Source: an uncultured Eubacteriales bacterium (lineage in GTDB: Bacteria; Bacillota; Clostridia; Oscillospirales; CAG-272). Taken from it: a stretch of DNA of 11,912 bases. Positions 5,736 through 11,912 of this stretch are shown one piece after another (position 1 is the stretch's first letter; each line of letters starts with the position of its first letter). The translations under genes were made by a program, and so were the position numbers. Under the pieces are notes generated by a model. That model saw only the letters and a list, made by a program, of their open reading frames with translations, searched no databases and was not told where the DNA came from. The stretch lies in the NCBI GenBank assembly GCA_949286815.1, contig CASEEB010000328.1, forward strand, positions 1 through 11,912, in the 5' to 3' direction.

Positions 5736-6995
5736 ATGAGCAGAGTATTGGTTATCGGCTGCGGCGGGGTCGCCGCTGTGGCTATAAGAAAATGTTGTCA
5801 GGCAAGCGAAATTTTTACCGACCTTTGCATAGCCAGCCGTACTGTCTCCAAATGCGAAGCGCTTGCGAAATCGCTTGAATCAAAAACCAAAACCAGAATA
5901 ACCACCGCGAAGGTCAATGCGGACAATGTAGAGGAGGTCATAGAGCTTATCAATTCCTACAAGCCCGACCTTGTCATGAATATAGCGCTTCCCTATCAGG
6001 ATCTCACCATAATGGACGCCTGCCTTGCCTGCGGCGTCAACTATATGGACACCGCAAACTATGAGCCCGAAGATACGGACGACCCCGAATGGAGGGCTAT
6101 ATATGAAAAACGCTGCAAGGAAGCCGGATTTTCGGCATACTTTGATTACAGTTGGCAGTGGGCATACCGGGAAAAATTCAAAAACGCGGGGCTTACCGCC
6201 CTGCTCGGATGCGGCTTTGACCCCGGCGTGACACAGGCTTACTGCGCTTACGCCAAAAAGCATGAATTCGATACCATAGATACCATTGATATTCTTGACT
6301 GCAACGGCGGAGACCACGGATATCCGTTCGCGACCAACTTCAATCCGGAAGTAAATCTTCGCGAGGTCTCCGCGCCGGGAAGTTACTGGGAAAACGGGCA
6401 TTGGGTAGAAATTCCCGCTATGAGCATAAAGCGTGAATACAATTTTGACTCCGTGGGACAGAAGGATATGTATCTGCTCCATCACGAGGAGATAGAGTCG
6501 TTGGCGCTGAATATTCCCGAAGTCAGGAGAATACGCTTCTTTATGACCTTCGGTCAAAGCTATCTGACGCATATGAAATGCCTTGAAGATGTAGGTATGC
6601 TCTCAACTACACCGATTAATTTTGAAGGTCACGAAATCGTTCCGATAAAGTTTTTAAAAGCACTGCTGCCCGACCCCGCGAGTCTCGGTCCCCGCACGCG
6701 CGGCAAGACCAATATCGGATGTATTTTTACCGGAAAAAAAGACGGAAAGGACAAGACATATTACATTTACAATGTATGCGACCATCAGGAGTGCTACAAA
6801 GAGGTTGAAAGTCAGGCAATAAGCTATACGACCGGAGTGCCCGCGATGTGCGGCGCAATGATGCTGCTCACCGGAAAGTGGAACAAAGCCGGCGTATTCA
6901 ACGTCGAGGAATTTGACCCCGACCCGTTCCTTGACGCTCTCGAAAAATACGGTCTTCCCAAAAAAGAAAGCCGCAATCCCGTTTTGGTTGAGTGA
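5736..6995 (+). CDS. Carboxynorspermidine/carboxyspermidine dehydrogenase (saccharopine dehydrogenase family)
   Basis: Predicted to condense putrescine (or diaminopropane) with aspartate beta-semialdehyde and reduce the imine with NADPH, giving carboxyspermidine (or carboxynorspermidine). The 419-residue product starts with a Rossmann dinucleotide-binding stretch VLVIGCGGVAAVA (4-16), followed by ASRT at the end of the second strand. Family-typical segments include MNIALPYQD, GCGFDPGVTQAY and the C-terminal GVFNVEEFDPDPFLDALEKYGLP. It could be mistaken for a lysine-pathway saccharopine dehydrogenase, but the immediate overlap with nspC and the polyamine operon make the polyamine role much more likely. 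AAGGAG at 5723-5728 sets the start, 16 bases after speB. With putrescine from SpeB as substrate, carboxyspermidine is the likelier product; this is inference. Confidence 0.88.
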   Translation: MSRVLVIGCGGVAAVAIRKCCQASEIFTDLCIASRTVSKCEALAKSLESKTKTRITTAKVNADNVEEVIELINSYKPDLVMNIALPYQDLTIMDACLACGVNYMDTANYEPEDTDDPEWRAIYEKRCKEAGFSAYFDYSWQWAYREKFKNAGLTALLGCGFDPGVTQAYCAYAKKHEFDTIDTIDILDCNGGDHGYPFATNFNPEVNLREVSAPGSYWENGHWVEIPAMSIKREYNFDSVGQKDMYLLHHEEIESLALNIPEVRRIRFFMTFGQSYLTHMKCLEDVGMLSTTPINFEGHEIVPIKFLKALLPDPASLGPRTRGKTNIGCIFTGKKDGKDKTYYIYNVCDHQECYKEVESQAISYTTGVPAMCGAMMLLTGKWNKAGVFNVEEFDPDPFLDALEKYGLPKKESRNPVLVE

Positions 6996-8209
6996 CGAAT
7001 ATGAAAACAGACAACAGACCGGCGTTCTCTTCCCTTAAAGGCAAATCGCCTGAGGAGATATTCGGGGCACTGCCCACTCCATGTTATGTCATAGACGAGT
7101 CTGCGCTCATTCATAACTGCAAAATACTGAAATCGGTTATGAATAATACCGGATGTAAAATTCTGCTAGCGCAAAAGGCGTTTTCCAACTTTGACTTTTA
7201 TCCTTTGCTTTCGGAATATCTCTCCGGTACGGAAGCAAGCGGACTGTTTGAAGCGAGACTCGGCAGAGAAAAAATGCCCTCCGGTGAGGTGCATGTATTT
7301 TGCGGGGCGTACAGAGAAAAAGATTTTGATGAGTTGCAGAAATACGCTGACCACATCGTTTTCAATTCTCCCGGACAGCTGAAAAAATTCGGCGCAAAAG
7401 CCAAAATGAACGGTAAAAGCATAGGACTGCGAATCAATCCCGAATGTTCTACCCAAAACGATCACGAGATATATGACCCTTGCGCTCCCGGCAGCCGACT
7501 CGGCACGACACGCGAGCAATGGGACCGGAATATGACTCCCGAGCTGCTTGACATGCTCGACGGTATTCACTTTCATACCCTCTGCGAGCAGAATTCCGAC
7601 GCTCTTAAAACAACTCTTGAGGTAGTTGAAGAAAAATTCGGAGATATTCTTCCCCAAATGAAATGGCTGAATATGGGCGGCGGACACCATGTCACAAAAG
7701 CCGGGTACGATATTGAAACACTTGAGAAATGTATCATTTACGCGCGGGAAAAATGGGGAGTTCAGGTATATCTTGAACCCGGCGAGGCGGTAGCTCTTAA
7801 TGCGGGTTATCTTGTGACGCGTGTGCTTGACGTGGTAGAAAACAGCGGAATAAAAACCGCCATAATAGACGCGAGCGCCGCATGTCATATGCCGGACGTC
7901 ATCGAAATGCCATACACTCCCCCGCTGTTCGGCGCAGATAACGATAACATTAAGGGTGAAGTTTACCGCATCGGAGGACCTACCTGTCTGTCCGGAGATT
8001 TGGTCGGCGAGTATTCCTTTGATTCCCCGCCCCGTGAAAATGACATTCTGGTTTTCGGAGATATGGCTATATATACTACCTGCAAAAACAACACCTTTAA
8101 CGGAATGCCTCTGCCCGATATCTGGAAGCTGACAGCTGACGGTAAATTAATTAAACTCACCTGTTTTGGTTATAACGATTTTGAAAGCAGACTCGGACAA
8201 TGTTTTTGA
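6992..8209 (+). CDS. nspC: Carboxynorspermidine/carboxyspermidine decarboxylase
   Basis: PLP enzyme of the alanine racemase-like (fold III) decarboxylase group that removes CO2 from carboxy(nor)spermidine to release (nor)spermidine, completing the SpeD-independent route. Numbered from the GTG start, the protein has 405 residues, with the PLP lysine K62 in LLAQKAFS after PTPCYVIDESAL (28-39). Further motifs are the phosphate-binding MGGGHHVTKAGYD, the YLEPGEAV block, ACHMPDVIEMPY, and the cysteine-bearing GGPTCLSGDLVGEY near the C-terminus that contributes to the substrate pocket in this family. The start is ambiguous: GTG at 6992 overlaps the previous stop (GTGA), while ATG at 7001 is three codons later; neither has a strong Shine-Dalgarno, so coupling is likely. 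Last gene of the operon. Confidence 0.9.
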   Translation: MTNMKTDNRPAFSSLKGKSPEEIFGALPTPCYVIDESALIHNCKILKSVMNNTGCKILLAQKAFSNFDFYPLLSEYLSGTEASGLFEARLGREKMPSGEVHVFCGAYREKDFDELQKYADHIVFNSPGQLKKFGAKAKMNGKSIGLRINPECSTQNDHEIYDPCAPGSRLGTTREQWDRNMTPELLDMLDGIHFHTLCEQNSDALKTTLEVVEEKFGDILPQMKWLNMGGGHHVTKAGYDIETLEKCIIYAREKWGVQVYLEPGEAVALNAGYLVTRVLDVVENSGIKTAIIDASAACHMPDVIEMPYTPPLFGADNDNIKGEVYRIGGPTCLSGDLVGEYSFDSPPRENDILVFGDMAIYTTCKNNTFNGMPLPDIWKLTADGKLIKLTCFGYNDFESRLGQCF

Positions 8210-8274
8210 ATTGTGCAATTTTCCCGTAAATTTTAATTCAAATAATTTACTATAATATCAATATAAAAAATCAC

Positions 8275-8321
8275 AGCCCCAAACGGAAAACGGCTCGCCT
8301 GTTATCCTTCGGGGCTTTTTT
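8275..8321 (+). terminator. Intrinsic terminator of the polyamine operon
   Basis: AGCCCC (8275-8280) pairs with GGGGCT (8311-8316), with a long loop, followed directly by a run of six T (8316-8321). It lies 66 bases after nspC. Confidence 0.8.
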
Positions 8322-8340
8322 GAGTATCTCACGGAAGTAT

Positions 8341-8370
8341 TTCACAATAAACCCGGACAAAGTTTATAAT
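8341..8370 (+). promoter_or_regulatory. Probable promoter of the superoxide dismutase-family gene
   Basis: TATAAT at 8365-8370 with TTCACA at 8341-8346, 18-bp spacing. The -35 is one base off consensus. It sits between the polyamine terminator and the sod gene and would give a leader of about 125 nt. Confidence 0.5.
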
Positions 8371-8410
8371 TAATTACATACTAACATTCCGACATTTTAA
8401 GCATAAAATA

Positions 8411-8427
8411 TTTTAATAAATACCGCC
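8411..8427 (+). repeat. 17-bp intergenic repeat, copy 2
   Basis: Identical to 122-138. Here it lies inside the predicted leader of the sod gene, and the following CGGTTTT can pair with its AAAtACCG to form a hairpin with a one-base bulge. Confidence 0.45.
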
Positions 8428-8462
8428 ATTTCGGTTTTAAAATAACCCGCAAAATCACAAAG

Positions 8463-8488
8463 AAAGGAGACTTTCGTCTTACGAAAGT
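8463..8488 (+). promoter_or_regulatory. Shine-Dalgarno followed by a perfect hairpin before the sod start
   Basis: AAAGGAG (8463-8469) is followed without a gap by ACTTTCGT (8470-8477), a CTT loop and ACGAAAGT (8481-8488), an uninterrupted 8-bp stem. The ATG is at 8502, 32 bases after the Shine-Dalgarno in the linear sequence but only 13 unpaired bases away once the hairpin is looped out. It may present the ribosome binding site, control translation, or as DNA be a 19-bp operator palindrome. Confidence 0.55.
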
Positions 8489-8501
8489 TCAGATAACAAT
8501 C

Positions 8502-9014
8502 ATGCCCGGCAACATACCTTTTAAATCCTCTCTCCCCTCGCTTATATCGGTCTTGCGCGGCAAGCCTCAGGCATACGCCTACATAGAAGGAGATCACTCA
8601 TCCCACCCGGATTTGTCCGGTACGGTGCGGTTTTATCAGACAAAATCCGGCGTTATTCTCTATGCCGAAGTTATGGGGCTCCCTGCTCCGGACAATGCCT
8701 GCGCCGACCCGATATTCGGATTTCACATTCACGAAGGCACCTCCTGCGAAGGAAGTGAAGACGACCCTTTCTCGGCTTCCATGTCTCACTATAATCCAAA
8801 CAACTGCGAACATCCTTATCATGCCGGAGACCTTCCCCCGCTGTTCGGTAATAACGGTTTCGCGCTAAGCCTGTTTTTGACAAACCGCTTTAACGTCAAT
8901 GAAATAATAGGCAAAACAATAATCATTCACTCCCACCCAGATGACTTCACCACTCAGCCGTCCGGAAACTCGGGAACTAAAATCGCTTGTGGGGTTATAA
9001 AAAAGTTTTTTTAA
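8502..9014 (+). CDS. sodC: Cu/Zn superoxide dismutase-family protein, cytoplasmic form
   Basis: Predicted to convert superoxide to oxygen and hydrogen peroxide. The 170-residue product contains the full Cu/Zn SOD ligand set with the spacing of the bovine enzyme: H75 and H77 (GFHIHEG), H96 (HYNP), H104, H107 and D110 (HAGDLP), and H143 (IIIHSHPDD). The disulfide pair is present as C82 and C163 (ACGVI). The electrostatic-guidance arginine near the active site (R141 in bovine) is replaced by lysine, K160 in GNSGTKIACG. No signal peptide or lipobox is seen, unlike most bacterial SodC, which are periplasmic or secreted, so it should stay in the cytoplasm. No alternative ATG, GTG or TTG start lies in frame close to the Shine-Dalgarno. 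Surroundings suggest a single-gene unit. Confidence 0.85.
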   Translation: MPGNIPFKSSLPSLISVLRGKPQAYAYIEGDHSSHPDLSGTVRFYQTKSGVILYAEVMGLPAPDNACADPIFGFHIHEGTSCEGSEDDPFSASMSHYNPNNCEHPYHAGDLPPLFGNNGFALSLFLTNRFNVNEIIGKTIIIHSHPDDFTTQPSGNSGTKIACGVIKKFF

Positions 9015-9042
9015 AACATAATGACTATATAAAAAATGAAAC

Positions 9043-9108
9043 CACGCTTTAAGAATTACTCAATACCACCTCGACTCCAAGAATTTCTGCTCTTTCATCC
9101 CGTGTTAA
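9043..9108 (+). pseudogene. Remnant of a duplicated cotJC 3' end
   Basis: Positions 9044-9102 align without gaps to 1758-1816 inside cotJC with 52 of 59 bases identical by eye. The reading frame is kept: it encodes ALRITQYHLDSKNF versus ALRITQDHLDSKNF in CotJC, then CSFIPC and a TAA stop. There is a TGA just upstream in frame and no ribosome binding site, so it is not expressed as a gene. It starts 29 bases after the sod stop. Confidence 0.8.
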
Positions 9109-9159
9109 AAATGCAACAGAACCGCTTGCCTACAGTTAAATATTTACAGATATAAAAAC

Positions 9160-9192
9160 TACCGCAAGTTTCCTAAACGGAATTTTGCGGTA
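9160..9192 (-). terminator. Hairpin between convergent units, terminator-like on the minus strand
   Basis: TACCGCAA (9160-9167) pairs with TTGCGGTA (9185-9192), with an inner TTCC/GGAA stem. Read leftward it is followed by GTTTTTATAT, fitting a terminator for the ABC transporter operon. On the plus strand there is no T-run after it. Confidence 0.6.
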
Positions 9193-9198
9193 ACCGTA

Positions 9199-9247
9199 AA
9201 AACAGCACAGCTGAAGTTCACTTAAAAGAAACTATGCTGTGCTTATT
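9199..9247. terminator. Bidirectional terminator-like hairpin after the ABC ATPase gene
   Basis: AGCACAG (9204-9210) pairs with CTGTGCT (9237-9243), with a possible inner AGTT/AACT pairing. The minus-strand exit reads GTTTTTAC and the plus-strand exit TATTTATTA, so it may end transcription from either side. Confidence 0.65.
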
Positions 9248-9273
9248 TATTATAAATTCAGATTATTTCAAAT

Positions 9274-10098
9274 TTATTTTGAAAACTGATTTGCTTTACC
9301 GAGGAAACTTTTAAGAAGTTCACTTTTAGGATTATCAAACAGCTCTTCCGATGTTCCCGACTCCTCAATTACTCCGTTCGCCATGAATATAATTCGGTCG
9401 GCGACGTTTCTGGCAAACTCCATCTCGTGAGTAACAACTATCATTGTAGTATCGCCTGATTTAAGTGAACGGATAACGTTCAGAACCTCTCCGGTAAGCT
9501 CAGGGTCAAGTGCGCTGGTAGGTTCGTCAAAACAAAGGATATCGGGAGTAAGTGACAGCGCCCGCGCAATAGCCGCACGCTGCTGCTGACCTCCTGAGAG
9601 CTGACACGGGTAAAAGTCGGCTTTGCTCGAAAGTCCGACTCTCTCAAGCAGCGCGCGCGCGTTCTGCTCGGTATCGGTCATTATCTTTGTTCGTTTCTCA
9701 CGGTAAGCAAGCTTGTCGATTTTTTTCTGTTTCAGCTCAGCCTTCAGGTCGGAACGCTGCAGAAGCCTGGCGGCAAGCACAAGATTCTGAAGTACGGTAT
9801 ATTGAGGAAAAAGATTAAATGACTGAAAAACAAGACCGAAATGCAAACGGCGCTGGCGTATTTCACTTTCGCTCAGCTTCTTTTCATTTGAATCAAAATA
9901 CGGCTGACCGTTTACGGTAATCGAACCTCCGTCCGGCACCTCAAGGTAGTTCATACAGCGCAACAGAGTTGTCTTACCGCTTCCGGAAGACCCGATTATC
10001 GCGAGCACTTCTCCTTTTTCGAGAGTAAAGCTGATACCCTTCAGCACCTCGGTACTGCCAAAGCTTTTTGTAATATTTTTAACTTCAAGAATCGACAT
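9274..10098 (-). CDS. Polar amino-acid ABC transporter, ATP-binding protein
   Basis: Cytoplasmic ATPase that powers uptake of a polar amino acid, of the GlnQ/HisP type. The start at 10098 (MSILEVKNITKSFG) has AAAGGAT just upstream; an in-frame start at 10173 lacks this. The product has 274 residues. Motifs are Walker A GSSGSGKTT (36-44), the Q-loop glutamine Q92 in VFQSFNLFP, the ABC signature LSGGQ (167-171), Walker B with catalytic E192 (ILCFDEPTSALD) and the switch histidine in VVTHEMEFA. Between the Q-loop and signature a lysine/arginine-rich segment of about 30 residues (roughly 115-143) lengthens the helical domain relative to typical 240-residue members. An 81-nt intercistronic gap with a TTTCCG/CGGAAA hairpin (10112-10117/10133-10138) separates it from the permease. 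Confidence 0.93.
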   Translation of the reverse strand: MSILEVKNITKSFGSTEVLKGISFTLEKGEVLAIIGSSGSGKTTLLRCMNYLEVPDGGSITVNGQPYFDSNEKKLSESEIRQRRLHFGLVFQSFNLFPQYTVLQNLVLAARLLQRSDLKAELKQKKIDKLAYREKRTKIMTDTEQNARALLERVGLSSKADFYPCQLSGGQQQRAAIARALSLTPDILCFDEPTSALDPELTGEVLNVIRSLKSGDTTMIVVTHEMEFARNVADRIIFMANGVIEESGTSEELFDNPKSELLKSFLGKANQFSK

Positions 10099-10179
10099 GT
10101 TTATCCTTTCGTTTCCGGCAGACAAACGGTTGCGGAAATTCAAATTTACTTGCCATGTAATAACACCCGGCAATTTCTG

Positions 10180-10821
10180 TCATATTTTATAGTAGCTTTG
10201 CTTTTTCTCCAGATATCCGAAAAGCAGAGTAAGCACTCCGACAAAAACAAGATAAAACACCGCGGTATAGAAAAGCGGCCAGATAATTGCTTTATCGGCG
10301 AAAAACTCCGCCTTTTTGGTTATTTCAATAACCGAAATCACACGCGCCAGAGCGGTATCCTTGACGAGGGTAATTATCTCATTGCCCATCGGAGGAATTA
10401 TGCGCTTTATGACCTGCTGCAAAGTAACATGTGTAAATATCTGACGGCGCGTCATGCCCAAAACAAGCCCTGCCTCGGTCTGTCCGTGCGGCACCGCTTC
10501 GATACCGGCACGGTAAATCTCCGAAAAGTAGCAGGCATAATTAATCACAAACGCGACAAGCGCAGACGGAAAGCGGTCAAGAAAGGTTATGCCGAAAAAT
10601 CCCGGGACATAGAAAACTATGAATATCTGAAGCATCAGCGGCACTCCGCGGACTATCCAGACTATTACCTTGAAAAAATACTTCACCGGCGAAAATTTCG
10701 ACATAGTCCCGAAAGAAATCAGAAGTCCGAGCGGAATGGCAAAGATCAGAGTCAGGATAAACAGCTGACAGGTCACCGCGAACCCGGAGAGAAGTTCAAG
10801 TGTTACTTCGGTAAAGCTCAT
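10180..10821 (-). CDS. Polar amino-acid ABC transporter, permease
   Basis: Inner-membrane permease of the HisM/GlnP family, 213 residues, with about five hydrophobic segments. The family hallmarks are RGVPLMLQIFIVFY after the second helix, the AGIEAVPHGQTEAG segment leading into the EAA-type loop, and LGMTRRQIFTHVTLQQ with the following PPMGNEIITLVKDTAL stretch that contacts the ATPase. Its ATG overlaps the last base of the binding-protein stop codon (TAATG arrangement at 10819-10823), implying translational coupling. It probably works as a homodimer since no second permease gene is present. Confidence 0.92.
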   Translation of the reverse strand: MSFTEVTLELLSGFAVTCQLFILTLIFAIPLGLLISFGTMSKFSPVKYFFKVIVWIVRGVPLMLQIFIVFYVPGFFGITFLDRFPSALVAFVINYACYFSEIYRAGIEAVPHGQTEAGLVLGMTRRQIFTHVTLQQVIKRIIPPMGNEIITLVKDTALARVISVIEITKKAEFFADKAIIWPLFYTAVFYLVFVGVLTLLFGYLEKKQSYYKI

Positions 10822-11654
10822 TATGTATTGTCCTTAAGCGCGAGGATTTCTTCCGAAAGCGGAACGCCGTATTTCTCCGAAAGCTCCTCAAGCTTACCTG
10901 ATTTTACGATTTTTTCGAGCGCTTCGTTTACCTTAGCGGTAAAGGAGCTTCCCTTGCGGAAGCCAATTCCGTAATCCTCAAGCGCGTCCTTAACCTCAAT
11001 GGCTACAACGGTATCGGTAAAATCCCCCTTACCGCATTTTGCATTGGCAAGCAGAACATCCACCACTATAAAATCTACTCTTCCGGCTTTAAGCTCGGTA
11101 AAAGCGTCGTTCTGAGCGTCCTTGACCACGAGATCCGAGGTAATGGTCTTCGCGTATTCCTCGCCCGCGGAGCCTCCCTCTACGGCGCATTTTTTATCCT
11201 TTAACTGATCGAGAGAAGTATAAAGCGGCTTGCCTTCGGCGTCAAGCTTTGTCACAATGCACTGGAAGTTGTTGGCGTAAGGTATGGAGAAATCCACTTT
11301 TTCGCTTCTTGCGACTCCGTCATCCGACCCGTTTGACGTGAATCCGTTCCAAAGACAATCCACTTTGCCTGCCTCAAGTTCCATATACTTTTTTGACCAG
11401 GTAATCACCTGAAATTCCACTTCGACTCCGAGTTCATCCGCCACAAGCTGTGCGAGCTCGGTGTCAAAGCCGGTAAAATTTCCGTTTTCGTCATTATAGT
11501 TCATAGGCTCAAACAGAGTACATCCGACTATAAATTTACCGTCTTTCTGAATATTTTCCCAGTCGTTTTCAGGATCGGGAGCGGAACAGGAAGAAAACGC
11601 CAGCACACCAAAACACGTAAGGGCTGCCAGCAATACCGATAAAAGCTTTTTCAT
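10821..11654 (-). CDS. Amino-acid ABC transporter, substrate-binding lipoprotein
   Basis: Family 3 extracellular solute-binding protein, 277 residues, first gene of the transporter operon. The start at 11654 (MKKLLSVLLAAL) has AAGGAG a few bases upstream; an in-frame start at 11756 would lie at or before the transcription start and would bury the signal peptide. Residues 1-22 form a lipoprotein signal, with cysteine C23 in AFSSC as the probable lipid anchor (the -3 phenylalanine is slightly atypical). The mature part carries IVGCTLFEPMNY, GFDTELAQLVADELG, the DCLWNGFTSN hinge region, RSEKVDFSIPY and the second-lobe AVEGGSAGEEYAK, all usual for polar amino-acid binders. The ligand cannot be assigned; VDCLWNGF and the acidic pockets do not prove arginine or lysine. 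Confidence 0.92.
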   Translation of the reverse strand: MKKLLSVLLAALTCFGVLAFSSCSAPDPENDWENIQKDGKFIVGCTLFEPMNYNDENGNFTGFDTELAQLVADELGVEVEFQVITWSKKYMELEAGKVDCLWNGFTSNGSDDGVARSEKVDFSIPYANNFQCIVTKLDAEGKPLYTSLDQLKDKKCAVEGGSAGEEYAKTITSDLVVKDAQNDAFTELKAGRVDFIVVDVLLANAKCGKGDFTDTVVAIEVKDALEDYGIGFRKGSSFTAKVNEALEKIVKSGKLEELSEKYGVPLSEEILALKDNT

Positions 11655-11761
11655 ATTTTGAAAACTCCTTTCTTGCATATGACAAGAATAAAAATGTTTA
11701 TTCCGGCTTTTGGGGATACTGAAACTGTTGCGAATGTCCCTGAAAAGCGTGGACAACTGTT

Positions 11762-11790
11762 ATTATATCAGATAAATTGCGATATGTCAA
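11762..11790 (-). promoter_or_regulatory. Consensus promoter of the amino-acid ABC transporter operon
   Basis: On the minus strand TTGACA (11785-11790) and TATAAT (11762-11767) are 17 bp apart. Start near 11755 gives a leader of about 100 nt. A TTCTTG/CAAGAA hairpin (11670-11675/11683-11688) abuts the Shine-Dalgarno of the binding-protein gene. Confidence 0.87.
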
Positions 11791-11804
11791 GTGTTTAACA
11801 AATT

Positions 11805-11836
11805 AAAATGTTAAAATATTAAAATGTTAAAATGCG
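11805..11836. repeat. 8-bp tandem repeat upstream of the ABC promoter
   Basis: AAAATGTT, AAAATATT, AAAATGTT and AAAATGCG follow each other exactly, 14 bp upstream of the -35. A/T runs at this place resemble an UP element. The rest of the stretch to 11912 is A/T-rich with no gene; it holds a TTAACC/GGTTAA inverted repeat. Confidence 0.55.
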
Positions 11837-11912
11837 TTTACCTTAACCATATTCGCAAGTATCAGGTTAAATTTAAATAATTACAGTTTTTATAACACAA
11901 ATTTAACATTTT

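Noticed and set aside
8470..8488. PerR/Fur operator for the sod gene
   Set aside because: The palindrome ACTTTCGT-n3-ACGAAAGT does not resemble the A/T-rich PerR or Fur box, and its place between the ribosome binding site and ATG fits an RNA role at least as well.
10099..10173. N-terminal extension of the ABC ATPase to 10173
   Set aside because: The added 25 residues are outside the family's start, while MSILEVKNITKSFG at 10098 has a good ribosome binding site and begins where relatives do.
10150..10974. 274-codon plus-strand ORF opposite the permease
   Set aside because: Antisense shadow of a clear HisM-type permease gene; no family features, and the composition is that of a reverse-frame translation.
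11655..11756. N-terminal extension of the binding protein to 11756
   Set aside because: It would start at the predicted transcription start and place 34 residues ahead of a clear lipoprotein signal peptide.

Overview
The window looks like a chromosomal segment of an anaerobic, endospore-forming Firmicute of the class Clostridia (Oscillospiraceae/Ruminococcaceae-like). The evidence is a complete cotJ spore-coat operon, strong purine-rich ribosome binding sites, consensus TTGACA/TATAAT promoters with 17-bp spacers, and gene families typical of gut Clostridia. The taxonomic placement is an inference from gene content and style, not a database result.

Layout. (1) 1-120, minus strand: a perfect housekeeping promoter drives the 5' part of what looks like a cobalamin-type riboswitch; its aptamer end and its gene lie left of the window. 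(2) 120-280: a 16-bp tandem array of short dyads, then a mother-cell-type sporulation promoter. (3) 417-1879, plus: cotJA-cotJB-cotJC, with a Cys/Gly/Asn-rich patch in all three proteins, ending in a hairpin at 1921-1954. (4) 2016-2463: a perfect promoter, then a leader of about 420 nt rich in hairpins that ends in an intrinsic terminator directly before speA. A 67-codon ORF stops inside that terminator's loop. This leader is the best candidate for an undescribed regulatory element here. (5) 2475-8209, plus: a five-gene polyamine operon, speA (arginine decarboxylase), speE (aminopropyltransferase), speB (agmatinase), carboxy(nor)spermidine dehydrogenase and nspC (carboxy(nor)spermidine decarboxylase), closed by a terminator at 8275-8321. 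(6) 8341-9108, plus: a leaderless Cu/Zn superoxide dismutase-family gene whose Shine-Dalgarno is separated from its ATG by a perfect hairpin, followed by a 59-bp duplicated remnant of the cotJC 3' end. (7) 9160-9243: two hairpins between convergent units. (8) 9274-11790, minus: a polar amino-acid ABC transporter (lipoprotein, permease, ATPase) with its own consensus promoter.

How it fits together: SpeA and SpeB would convert arginine to agmatine and then putrescine. The last two genes would make spermidine from putrescine and aspartate semialdehyde, the SpeD-independent route. SpeE would instead use decarboxylated SAM; no speD is present in the window, so two spermidine routes, or a SpeE with another role, are encoded together. 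The amino-acid transporter is a separate, convergent unit whose substrate cannot be read from sequence.
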